Of a stretch of 64,000 bases of DNA, positions 20,301 through 29,512 are shown piece after piece. Under the pieces are notes generated by a model. That model was not told the origin of the DNA, did not search any database, and saw only the letters and a program-made list of their open reading frames with translations. This stretch comes from Onchidella celtica (taxonomy: Eukaryota > Mollusca > Gastropoda > Systellommatophora > Onchidiidae). Every line of letters begins with the position of its first letter. Position 1 is the first letter of the stretch. Location of the stretch: assembly GCA_963931925.1 (NCBI GenBank), contig OZ007570.1, positions 45,123,691 to 45,187,690 of the forward strand, read 5' to 3'. The translations under genes and the position numbers were made by a program.

Positions 20301-23300
20301 GACAACGACCAACAACAAAGTCAGTCATCTTCTCCCAGTTTTCCCTGATGAAAAACCTACTGACAGACGCCCTTATGCAGCATGCCCTAATATTACATCG
20401 GAATTCATAATATTACAGACGTAGAACGGCGCCTCAAATACGCACATGGCCCCTTTCTTCTCATTTCACATGTAGACGACAACCAGCATCAAAGTAAAAG
20501 TTTCCCCAAGATTTTCCCCAGTTCAAACTTCAGACCGTCAGTACTATTACATGAGTATGGCGAATAGTTACAAATAGTTGCATTGTAATAATCGTAATCG
20601 GACGATACCATTTTGTTAGATGTAGTAGGGGTGACAGGATAGATAAACACGCGTAAATAGTGTGGAAAAAAAAAAACGGGGAAAAAACAAAAACGACAGC
20701 CTTGGCAACCGAATAAACAAAGCGCGAGGCGCACGGTTGCTATACAAAAAATGTGGCCTCCCGCAGGACCCGTGGTTAAGCGTGACGGACAAAATAATGG
20801 CCTCCCGTGCCTCGCATGTTGTGCGGGGAGGCCAATATAGTGGCCTCCCGCAGGACTAGGGTTAAAAATGCCAATATACAGTTAAGTAGATTATTTAATA
20901 AGTATGCAGGCAACTATTCTGTGACAAGCCTGAAATTCACTAACTTTATTTGTTTACAAAATTATATCAGCCTCTGCCAAAAGTTGGGACCCCGAAGAGG
21001 TCAAGGTGATGTTGAAAAAAATGCTGTTCGTCTCTTAAGTTTGACCCTGTGCTTGTAGTTGTTGAATCTCAAAGTAAACAATTGAATTATGGTACGCTGC
21101 TGCTTTGGATGGTAGTTTGACTTTTCTACTTGTACTTTAACAACTTGGACAATCATTGGATTGGTTGTTTGTTTACCATACAAGTATTTATTTTCAGGAT
21201 AGATTTTAAAAGCAAATAATATAAAACAGTGGAAGCCTCACTCTTTATGGCAATCTTAAAACAGGTTGATTTGTTTCATTAACAAACAAATTTGAATGTT
21301 GTTAGATTGTGAAGTTTGAACTAATTGGGATAGGGAAGAGGTGTTAATGTTTTTGTTATTTGTTCTGTACTTTACAGCCTGCCCTACCGTATTGTGTATG
21401 CAGTTGCTACAGAGGACTCTGTGCTGATATATGACACCCAGCAAACAATGCCCATTGGTTTGTTGAAAAATATTCATTACTGTCCAATCAGTGACTTGTC
21501 ATGGTGAGTTGCAGCTTTTTCGCTTTTCATAAAATGGTGCTTTTGAATGAGGTTTTCCAATACGTGTATTTTGATTCATATGAAGAATCTTTGAAGATTG
21601 AAACTAAAATTTATGTAAATCAGGCCATATTTCGGCTGCTTAAGCTCAGTACATGTTTTCAGTCATTTTATATATAGTTGTTTGAAATCATTAACTCGGC
21701 AGTTAAGATTGGACGCATGGCATGTGACTATGTATTTGTGTAAATGGATAATTTGATTTAAAGTGAAAATTGTCAAATGTCATACCACAAATATGCAGAT
21801 TTAGACAGTGTCAAATGTATATTTACAATTTATATGAAGGCAGTGACATCTTCACCTTAATTCCCTATCCCAATTACTGAATTAGTTGACTTAATCCTTT
21901 TGCAAAATGTTTGGGGATTCAGTATTGAATTTTTTTGTTCATGGTAAATTACTTATAAATACAATTTAACATTACATACAGGACGAGGGATGGCAAGGCC
22001 TTGATTATTTCTTCTGAGGATGGCTTTTGTACCATTGCCACGTTTGATGACAATGAATTGGGCACCCCACACAGACAAGAGTGCACAGAGGATGGAATTG
22101 CCTCGACACCCTCAAGAAAGGTGAAAGTTGCCCTTGTTCATTGTTGGATTGGAAATGAATTCACAGACTAAATTCAAATCAAAAGAAGAAATCTGGAGGT
22201 TTCAATCACATCCTTGTTCATATGTTGTTCATACTATGGGGCATTGTCCGAGTTAGACGTACGTCTTTAGAGACCTCATTTGGAGGGTTGAGCAGAAAAC
22301 TATTTTAAAATTTACCAGAAGCAAACAGTTGAATAACTTTCTTTTTCATCAGACTTAACCCACACCCTGTGCGTGACGGCTTTAAGTTAAAGCCTGCTAT
22401 CCGGTCAGTGATCTTACTCACGGAGAATCTTATCTGGGTCACACTGACCCTTGCCGATTTACGATGACCACACTACCGCTGTCCTTGTGTTTCAGTTTGT
22501 ATTTGATCAGTATGAAAATATTCGCTGCTATGCCTTATCATGCTTGATAATGAATTAACCAACAAAACCTTTGTAAGTCGTTAGCCAATGATCTGACTTA
22601 TGATACCAAACTGACAGCTGTAGTTTTCGTGAGAACGAAGCATGATAACTAGCCACACCCCCCAAGCCCTGAACAAATGGTTTTATCCTGATTGACAAAT
22701 ACTAATGAACCAATGTGGACATTTTGGGCAAAGGTCATTTCAGAGCTTGTTTCTGGTTGGTTCTTAGATACAGACAACTCCAGATGATGGTCAGCTTGTG
22801 AGAAAATGAGATAATATTGCAAATTTGTTGAGCACCAGTTCGCTTGTCGATGTTACACCTTTTGATAGTGGGGGGAGAGCCTTTGAAAGCTTAACCCTCA
22901 CCCTGAGAGGGGCGGCAATTGTCGATATTTACTCGCAAGTGCTCACGCCGCACGGGCGGCAAAAGTCGGGAAGGTCAAGCTGACCGCGCCACGCAGAAGC
23001 CGTATTTTCACGCATCAGGTCACTGACCTTTTTGAGACGTAACCACCGTGTTATTGTTCACTGTATCTCTTCTAAATCAAACGCATTGTGACATGGACAT
23101 GTTAACCAGTGAACCACTGATCGGAATCACAAAGACAGCTTTCAAAGGCTCTCCCCACACTTTCAAAAGATGTAACATCGACATGTGAACTGTTGCTCAA
23201 CAAATTTGCAATATTATCTCATTTTCTCACAAGCTGACCACCATCTGGAGTTGTCTGTATTTAAGAACCAATCAGAAACAAGCTCTGAAATAATCTTTGC

Positions 23301-25632
23301 CCCAAATGCCCACATTGGTTTATTAGTATGTGTCAATCAGGATGAAACCATTTGTGTAGGGCTTGGGAGGGCGTGGCTAGTTATCGTGCTTTGTTCTCAC
23401 GGAAACCACAGCTGTCAGTTTGGAATCATAAGTCAGATCATTGGTTAGAGACTGACAGACTAAGGTTTTTCTGGTTAATTCATTATCAAGCGTGATAAGG
23501 CATAGCAGCGAATGTTTTCATACCGATCAATAAAAACCGAACCACGTGGACAGCGTTTGTGGTCATCGCATAGCGGCACGGGTCAGTGACCCCAGATAAG
23601 ATTCTCCGTGAGTAAGGTCACTGACCGTGCAGTGGGCTTTACGGGTAGCGTGCGGGGTATGGGTTAATCTTTGTGATTACGACCAGTGGTTCACCGGTTA
23701 ACATGTCCTTGTCACAACGCCTTTTAATCTACAAGAGATGCAGTGAGCAATAAGATGGTAGTTACCTCTCAGAGGACAGTGACCCGACACGTGAAAATAC
23801 GGCTTGCGAGCTGTGCGGCTAGCTTGACCCTGCCATATTGGTGTGCCCGTGCAGAGCGAATGCATGGAAAGTCGATGCTGTATTTCGACACCCCTCGCAG
23901 GGTGAGGGTTAATAGCTACAATATTACAAAAAAAAAGCTTTATTTACCTAAAGTTTTCAAAATTTAACCCCCAACATTTAACAGAACCTGTAGACTGTCA
24001 AGGGCAAATTATCTGTTTTTTAAAAAGGTGGAGTTGTGATAGTTTGCCATGTGGCCGTAGATTTTTAAAAAGCAGAGGTGTAAATCTTTCAGATTTTCTC
24101 TCATTTCAGATTTTTTCATTTTGTTGAATTTTGAGGGTAAATTCCTAGATCTAGAGCTAAATCTATCCTTATTTTTAGTTATTTCAGGTTGCTTTTGTTT
24201 TCTTTATTGACTGATAATATATTTTTTCAACAGTAACAAATCGAAACCTAAAAACTACGAATAAAAACAGTTAATTTCACAACTACATTAATACTATTGT
24301 CACGACATTGGTTAGCTATTTGTACAACGAATTTTCAGAGAAAAATTCTCTGACGGACGAGTTTCCTTCACTATCGTTAGTCTGAGAATCTCCGAGGTTT
24401 CAGAGAAAATTTCTCTGACCCACGAAAATAGCGTAGGCCTAGCCAAGCAGCAAAATAGATGCAAGGCAAGGGAAGTAACTCTTATTGTTTTTAGTTGTAA
24501 ATAACATCATGGCGTCGTGTTCATGAAGATTTCCCAAGTTTGTTGAACGAGATACAGCAGTTGATGCGATTGATCTAGAGTGTAGGAACAAGTTTAGATG
24601 GGACTGGTTGTTGTTGAAAGATGACAACGGCGATTATTTTTCAGATTACTTCATTTTCAGGCAACTTTTTCAAATGTCATTTACACCCCAGAAAAAGTTT
24701 TCTGTATATCTATAGACCAGACAAAGAAGGATCAAATGACTTGTGTATCATGTATAATTTGATGTGTATTTGCTATAAAGAATTTTCTGATTTGTTTTTA
24801 AATTTCCCTGTATTTATACTGAAAATCAGGGTTGTTTTCAAATAAGATTGTGTTATAAAGCTTCACAGAAATGGCTCTTTGTGTTCATCATTTATAAACA
24901 TTATTATTTAATACAGAAAATGTATTCTTTGTTTCCTACAGTTGGAATTGGTACTGATAGCCCAATGTTTTGTTCATACTAAGAAGTTTTGAAATTAGGT
25001 TACCACTTCAAATTTTTGACAAACTAAGAGTGGTGAATCGTATCGTTCCCATTGTCTTTTTTTTTTCTTTTTGATATTGCAGAACAGCCTAATGCTGCAA
25101 CCTGTGAACTGTGCATTTACAACAGAGTGTGTTAACACATTATTTTGATGTTTCCCAGGATTTAAATCTTTCAAGTGCTGCAGAGGATAATACTTCATCA
25201 GCTGACACTCCACTGCCAACCGCTCAGCGTTCAAAAACACCTAAAAGTAAAGGTGAAAAGGGTGGAAAAACTCCCCAGACCAGCAGCAACTCAAAGAAGA
25301 GGAAAAGCATTCCTAAAGATGGCAAGCCCCGAATGCCTACTCGTACGCCAGAGTCGAAAAAGAATGAACAGAAAAGTGTCCCAAAACCACCAAAATCAAA
25401 TTTACTCCAAGATGTTGAAGCTCTGAAAATTGAGGATGTCAGTATGAAGGAAGCAAATCCTGACAAAGCTGTGCCAGAGAGAGGATCAGAGGAACCAGAG
25501 TCAAAGCAAGACATGAAGATGGAGCTGTCACCACAGAGTCAGTTGAAAGATGAAGACAAGAATGCATCACAGAAGAATGCCCCCAAGAAGAGGATACAAT
25601 TGACAACACTGAGTTTGATTAGCAAGAAATGA
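10634..25632 (+). CDS. CHAF1B: CHAF1B, chromatin assembly factor 1 subunit B (p60), 12 coding exons
   Basis: WD40-propeller subunit of the CAF-1 complex, which deposits H3-H4 on newly replicated DNA in the nucleus. Exons: 10634-10756, 14464-14569, 15180-15206, 15636-15750, 16448-16551, 17218-17314, 17688-17984, 18649-18767, 19540-19591, 21378-21503, 21982-22120, 25159-25632. All junctions are GT-AG and in frame, giving 592 aa (human about 559). Family hallmarks: N-terminus [20 protein letters not shown], then [38 protein letters not shown], the motif [37 protein letters not shown] and [20 protein letters not shown]. The WD40 part ends near residue 425. The last exon encodes a Lys/Ser/Pro-rich tail ending [15 protein letters not shown], resembling the ASF1-binding B-domain-like motif of p60. 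Exon 9 (52 bp) adds about 17 charged residues without a clear human counterpart. Introns 1, 9 and 11 hold transposons. Confidence 0.95.
11211..11924 (+). mobile_element. TTAA-flanked MITE, family 1 copy 1 (piggyBac-like)
   Basis: 714 bp flanked by TTAA at 11207-11210 and 11925-11928. Ends read CCCTCACCCTGCGAGG and, inverted, CCCATACCCCGAG: short imperfect terminal repeats starting CCC next to TTAA, as in non-autonomous piggyBac elements. No transposase frame. It matches copies at 22895-23663 (same strand), and 22359-23908 and 42136-42906 (opposite strand). Compared with copy 3 it lacks about 55 bp near 11323. Lies in CHAF1B intron 1. Confidence 0.85.
12070..14366 (+). mobile_element. 5'-truncated CR1/L2-type LINE in CHAF1B intron 1
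   Basis: Non-LTR retrotransposon in the same sense as CHAF1B. It includes the RT reading frame 12088-14190, a 3' UTR with a GT microsatellite (14202-14230), the stretch AAAGCGCCTTGAGG...GGCGCTATATAAAT and a (TTA)n tail of about ten units. No endonuclease domain precedes the RT, so the 5' part was lost on insertion. I could not find a clear target-site duplication; the left edge is approximate. Confidence 0.85.
12088..14190 (+). CDS. Reverse transcriptase ORF of CR1/L2-like LINE (5' truncated)
   Basis: An open frame of about 700 codons without stops or frameshifts; it begins at a non-ATG codon because the element is truncated. RT landmarks in order: [32 protein letters not shown] (about residue 331), the B box VPQGSVLGP (about 391), the catalytic YADD (about 422), and the C-terminal signatures [13 protein letters not shown] and [13 protein letters not shown] typical of the CR1/L2/Jockey group. 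The endonuclease is absent, so this copy cannot be autonomous, yet the intact RT frame suggests a recent insertion. It is not a host gene. Confidence 0.9.
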   Translation: MVKQNQIVRPRLKFHLAGYYNSQLSKALDEHAPPRILTISHRPAAPWYTLRIKEAKQQRRRAEREWRRTKLTVHKQIYEQHIHNVKVLINSGRKSFYSEKIVNCKNSKIIFTIANEMKGMSKTPALPNNIPTSELPDKFGQFFSDKVYKIRSELDHDRNADESDLNVLTSHCAYTGSTLGEFKPVTKEEIKKLILSSPPKSCPLDPIPTTLLVQCLDTLLDFITSIINQSLQSGQVPTCFKKALVIPLLKKKSLDPNELKNYRPVSNLPFLSKILEKVVLAQLKEHLNLNDLIEPFQSAYRENHSTETALLRIVNDILLSSDDGKVTILTLLDLSSAFDTIDHVVLLQRLSFNFGISGNALLWLTSYLRERSQYVTVQGNLSTQFPLRFGVPQGSVLGPILYTLYTFPLSQTIRSYNIDYHMYADDTQLYKSSYPGDLPILVAKIENCCRAVKLWMEYNKLKLNNDKTEVILCSTSSKLNLVDANITGIQFDDTFVEFSSPAKNLGVLLDSTLSMERHLNSLVRSIFFEIRKISRMKPFLTTDPIKTLVTSLVLSRLDYCNSLLAGLQEEKISKLQRAQNCAARLVLGKSRYHSSTELLKTLHWLPVKARIEYKIALMCFNFFESSTPNYLSAVLFSYMPARALRSSQDSRLLKVPRCNLKRFGERSFSYIGPTIWNFLPISLRFAGSAAIFKTGLKTFI
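19740..20861 (+). mobile_element. TTAA-flanked MITE, family 2 copy 1, in CHAF1B intron 9
   Basis: 1122 bp between TTAA at 19736-19739 and 20862-20865. Ends: CCCTCGTTCCACGATG and, inverted, CCCTAGTCCTGCGGG. The right end carries two direct copies of GGCCTCCCGCAGGAC plus an inverted GGGGAGGCC. No transposase frame. A related, disrupted copy lies at 43796-48852. Confidence 0.75.
22359..23908 (-). mobile_element. TTAA-flanked MITE, family 1 copy 2, split by copy 3
   Basis: Reverse-oriented copy with TTAA at 22355-22358 and 23909-23912, in CHAF1B intron 11. Its sequence runs 22359-22890, is interrupted by copy 3, and resumes at 23668. The break falls at AAGC|TTAA|TCTTTG; the other copies have TTAG there, so a point change created the TTAA target. 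This copy is more diverged than copies 1, 3 and 4, as expected of the older host element. Confidence 0.85.
22895..23663 (+). mobile_element. TTAA-flanked MITE, family 1 copy 3, nested inside copy 2
   Basis: 769 bp with TTAA at 22891-22894 and 23664-23667. Ends CCCTCACCCTGAGAGG and, inverted, CCCATACCCCGCACG. Full length compared with copy 4 (771 bp) and very similar to it by eye. Carries the CACGTG E-box at 23543-23548. Confidence 0.87.
24330..24428. repeat. Pair of near-palindromic TCAGAGAAA...TTTCTCTGA motifs in CHAF1B intron 11
   Basis: The near-palindrome TTCAGAGAAAAATTCTCTGA (24332 region) recurs as TTCAGAGAAAATTTCTCTGA (24400 region), each followed by a CGA/CGAA-containing segment. Two dyads in direct repeat about 67 bp apart; function unknown. 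Confidence 0.6.
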
Positions 25633-27358
25633 TGTAATAAGTCTTTGAATGTAGTATCTGCAGATGACATTTGCCTTGCTGAAGAGGTTGGTTCTACTGT
25701 TATGAAGACTAAGCTTTATGCCCATAGAAGTGCTGCCTTTTGGATTTATCTTTTGTGCAGGTATCTCATGCTTGTCCAGCAGCAAAGTAAAAAATTGGCT
25801 TTAAGCCTTGCTGCGACCCTACAGTTTTTCTGTGATTTTTATGTTTCATCAATGTCCAGCAGTAGCTGTTTGATCACAGTAGTGTCTTCAGTGGTGAAGA
25901 TCATTCACTCCTTTTGTGTACATTGTGAAACAGAAAGAATTATGTTATGAATTCTTTGTGGAAGAAAGAGTGTAACTGTAGTTAGCATTTGTGTATGGCA
26001 TTCAAGATGGATACATTTTAAGTAATTCAATCAACTGACATGCCACTTAAAAATATTTCCAATTCCAAATCGATTACAACAATTTTAGTTATAGATCTGC
26101 CTTCATTTGCTTTCTATAATATGGACATCATTATTTTAATGATGTTTGTATTTTTATCCTCATTCATTGTGTTTTGTTACTGCCAGATTATGATTGCTAT
26201 TAAGTATTAACTGTTTGCAGAGAAATGAGTTCACTCAAGAACGGGGTGAAACTGAAAATGTTGGTGAAATTTGCAGGAAACCAATGTAAAAACATGACAT
26301 GGCCATAATTTGTGGAGTAAGGAGGATAACTTGACTCACTGAATACTTGTTTCAGTTTGTTTCCTGCTATCCTGGCAAAGTTATTTGAGACTGACGAGGC
26401 AGACAACTGTATATATTTCAATTTATATAATGACAGCTGTTTCCTGTGAACATTTATTTTTAACAATAGCATGCTTACTTCTTTGTGTGCTTGTAATTTC
26501 TTGACTTCAGATTGACCTGACAGTGTGAACTTCAGAATTTCTATTGATGTGTGGCAATCAGCAGTGTCATTCTATTGCACACACAATGCTTTCAAATACT
26601 GAAAAATTTGATGGCATAAACAAGTTCTTTGAAAGCTTCGTTTATGAAGTTTCTGTTGTGAATAAATTTCTTGTACAGTAATATTTACCAGCTTGTTTAA
26701 CTTTCTTTGAATCTTAAAAAACATAGTATGTGATTGTCAGTGTGTGCTGTTGTGCGATAGTCAGCTCTCCTAGAGACCTTTTTTTTAATATATACCTTAA
26801 GTACAGAGGTTGTCACTTGAGAAATCCTCATCTCATCTTTCTGCCCTCACAAATTTTGTGTACATGTGCGAGAAGACAGACACCATGACAAATACAACAA
26901 TGAGCATATTTCATTTTGGGGTGATGGTGACCCCATCATTCTTGAAGGGTTTATGACAAGTGAAGCATGAACACTGCAGCATTTTAATTTAATACTGTAC
27001 AGGAGAATAGTATGGTAAAGGCAAATTTTTCACAACCTCCACAGTATGGTCAATCTCCAACTGATCTATATTTTAGTTTCAATGCATGAACTGTAAGTCC
27101 GTAGACTACTGTGCATATTTACAACTTCGTATACTGTATTTTAAAACATGCACTGCTTGTGCAAAAATCACAGTCTGTTTAAAGATCTATGTGACAAAAG
27201 CACTGACTGGCATCAGACTTTGAGCAGTTTCCCTAGATCCCTAAAACTGAACTTTTCCTGTAAATAGTGTCAAAATGCACAACTTAAATACACGGTGATC
27301 GCAAATGTTTCAGTGTTCCTTGAGTAAATTTATCACACTACAGGTGCAAAACTTTTCA
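25633..27358. other. CHAF1B 3' UTR and short convergent spacer
   Basis: No gene seen. The CHAF1B stop is at 25630-25632; the best poly(A) signal is AATAAA at 26661-26666, giving a 3' UTR of about 1 kb. From there only about 0.7 kb separates it from the probable 3' end of SULT-A on the other strand. Short open frames here lack coding character. Confidence 0.6.
26661..26666 (+). terminator. Probable CHAF1B polyadenylation signal
   Basis: AATAAA followed by TTTCTTGTAC and a T-rich stretch, about 1.03 kb after the stop codon. It is the clearest canonical signal between the stop and the convergent gene. Confidence 0.5.
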
Positions 27359-27364
27359 TTTATT
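27359..27364 (-). terminator. Probable SULT-A polyadenylation signal
   Basis: AATAAA on the minus strand within CACAATAAATGAA. The same motif in the same context occurs downstream of SULT-B (36527-36532), and homology between the two units fades beyond it. This implies a 3' UTR of about 2.1 kb, part of it transposon-derived. Confidence 0.5.
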
Positions 27365-28547
27365 GTGACAATACTCATGTTTCTAGTGGGCCAATTGATT
27401 ACAAAAGACATCTTGTACAGAAAGGATATTATGTTTCTTTCCTCCTACTTGCAGTCTAATTCAGGTCGAGGCCAACACTTACTGGTCATCAATGTACAGG
27501 AAACTACTGTTTCATTGAATTAAAGTATGTAAAATTTACAAAATTTGTAAGGTGGTATCTGTAGTCATGCATGAGTGATACAAAAGATGTTGATGTGTGT
27601 ATTAGTTATCATTCTTCATCAAAATCAACATAGATCACAATTTTGTAGATTCTGAATATTGATAAGATATGCGTATACAAACTCTTTTAAAACAAAAATT
27701 TTGAATACGCGCTGGATATATTGAAAAATTATTTACAGTTCAACTGAAAGTCATATTCCACATTTATAAGGACATCAGTAATGACAGAACATATAAAAAC
27801 TCTTAATCGTTTTTGATTATTAGACTTTTAGACTATTAACAATTCAGTACCTCTTTTTAACCTGAGCCAAAGGCAGTGATCTAAAAATTGTCAGTGGAAT
27901 GCATTGTGATCATAAATCTCATAAAATATAAAAGCCATCAGTGAAAATGAAGTTTGATCTGGACTGACATGTAAGACTGTCATCAGACTCACAATGATGA
28001 CATGTTAGATTTTCGTGGTGAAGATGATGATCACATTTAAAGTTGTGCAATTTATTCCAATGAGAAGCTGACTCATTCTGCACAATTTCCAACAATCAAC
28101 AATTTTTTACATTCACTGTATAAACGAATGATCTCTACACTTAAAACCTAAATGTACATAAGGGAGGGCTGCTTAAACTCTATCCTGTCTCAATACTATT
28201 ATTACTATACTCAAACAATAATTATCAATAGCAGGATGACAAAACCTGTACAAAAAAATCCAAAAAATTTATACTGACATGGATAAGAAGGGTTTGCACT
28301 TGATAAGCACCAAATCTCTACAGTAATAACGGCATCCCAAAATGTGAAGTTTACTTGCACGCTCAAGGTATTCGTAAAAGTTCGTTTTTACATAACCATG
28401 ACCAGTAAACCAAATTTTAAAATTAACCATTGTGATTATTCTTGTGATTGCCAGGTTTGTTTAAAGTTTAATATCATACAATATCACTATGACAAAGGCT
28501 TTACATCCATAACTAAAGGTAATCCAAATTGAATAGACAAGCAACCC

Positions 28548-29375
28548 CACACTGCCATAAGGGACCATTCACATATGTCATCACATAAGGGGAGGGAGGG
28601 GGTCTCTTGAATGATGTCAAGTGATGACATGGGGGAGGGGAGGTGTTGAGTCCAAAGATGATGTCATCAATGTGGTTTGGTAAAATTGAAAAAGAAGAAC
28701 AAATATATAGATCAAATTCATATATATTGTTATGATGTTCATTACACACATGCATAAAAATTGCATTATTTCTCAAAAATATTGAAATAAATTTGCCCTG
28801 TCTTGCATAAATTTATTATTTTGCAACAGTTTTAAGTTTAGTATAATTTTGGTTCTATTTTTGCATAATTTCAGAGTCAGATCAATGTTATCTTATAATT
28901 TGGGGGGCAGCGTAGCGCAGTGGTTAGCGCATTGGATTTGTAATCCGGTGGTTGCGAGTTCGAACCTGTCCGCTGTAGTTGTTATGGGAAAACAATTTAC
29001 CTTTAACTTCCTCAGTTCACCCGTCTGTAAAACCGGTACCTGACATCCAGGTAATGGAAAGATCTTGTCAGTTTGCTAACAGGCAGCTTCTCTGTATGCT
29101 CTTTGTCAGTTGAGATGGTATAAAATGCTTGAATCAGCCTGTCAGGGACACCTTGTAAAGCACTTAGAGCATTAGTGGATATTAAGCGCTATATAAAAGC
29201 TCTTATTGATTTTATATAATTATATTTATAATCTGTTAGTTTGAATTAAAATAAATAGCAAACAGCACTATTATACAGGTATTTTTAGTTGTTATTTGGT
29301 AAGTTTTGATTACGTCATCAAACGGGGTGGGGTGGGGGGTCAAAACTAGTCAATTTTTGATGACATAATAGTTTG
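28548..29375. mobile_element. Degenerate inverted-repeat element in SULT-A 3' region
   Basis: Left part contains AAGGGACCATTCACATATGTCATCAC then a G-rich run and GTGATGACATGGGGG; right part contains ACGTCATCAAACGGGGTGGGG and TTTTTGATGACATAATAG. GTCATCA/TGATGAC dyads with G-rich arms are common in a widespread class of invertebrate MITEs. A SINE is inserted within it. Boundaries are approximate. Confidence 0.4.
28902..29212 (+). mobile_element. tRNA-derived SINE with LINE-like tail
   Basis: The head is tRNA-like: box A TAGCGCAGTGG at 28913-28923 and a box B containing GTTCGAACC at 28958-28966, with a plausible stem around TTTGTAA (anticodon TGT, threonine-like). A body of about 200 bp follows, then AAGCGCTATATAAAAGCTC, resembling the 3' end of the CR1/L2 LINE at 14310-14330. 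It is not a functional tRNA gene because of the long body. A possible TATAATT target duplication flanks it. Confidence 0.8.
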
Positions 29376-29512
29376 CACTTTCAGCACAATGCATTAGGCA
29401 CAAATTTTGTGTGATTTTCATTTCAAAACTGCTCATATGTAAAGCTACTGTTACTATCAGCACAAGCTAATGCTCAAGAGAGCATCAGTTCATCACTTTT
29501 AACATCACAATT

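Noticed and set aside
25645-25950. 101-codon frame after the CHAF1B stop
   Set aside because: Lies in the CHAF1B 3' UTR, starts after the true stop, and shows no domain or family features.
28902-28975. tRNA gene
   Set aside because: Good A and B boxes, but it continues into a SINE body and LINE-like tail, so it is a tRNA-derived SINE head.
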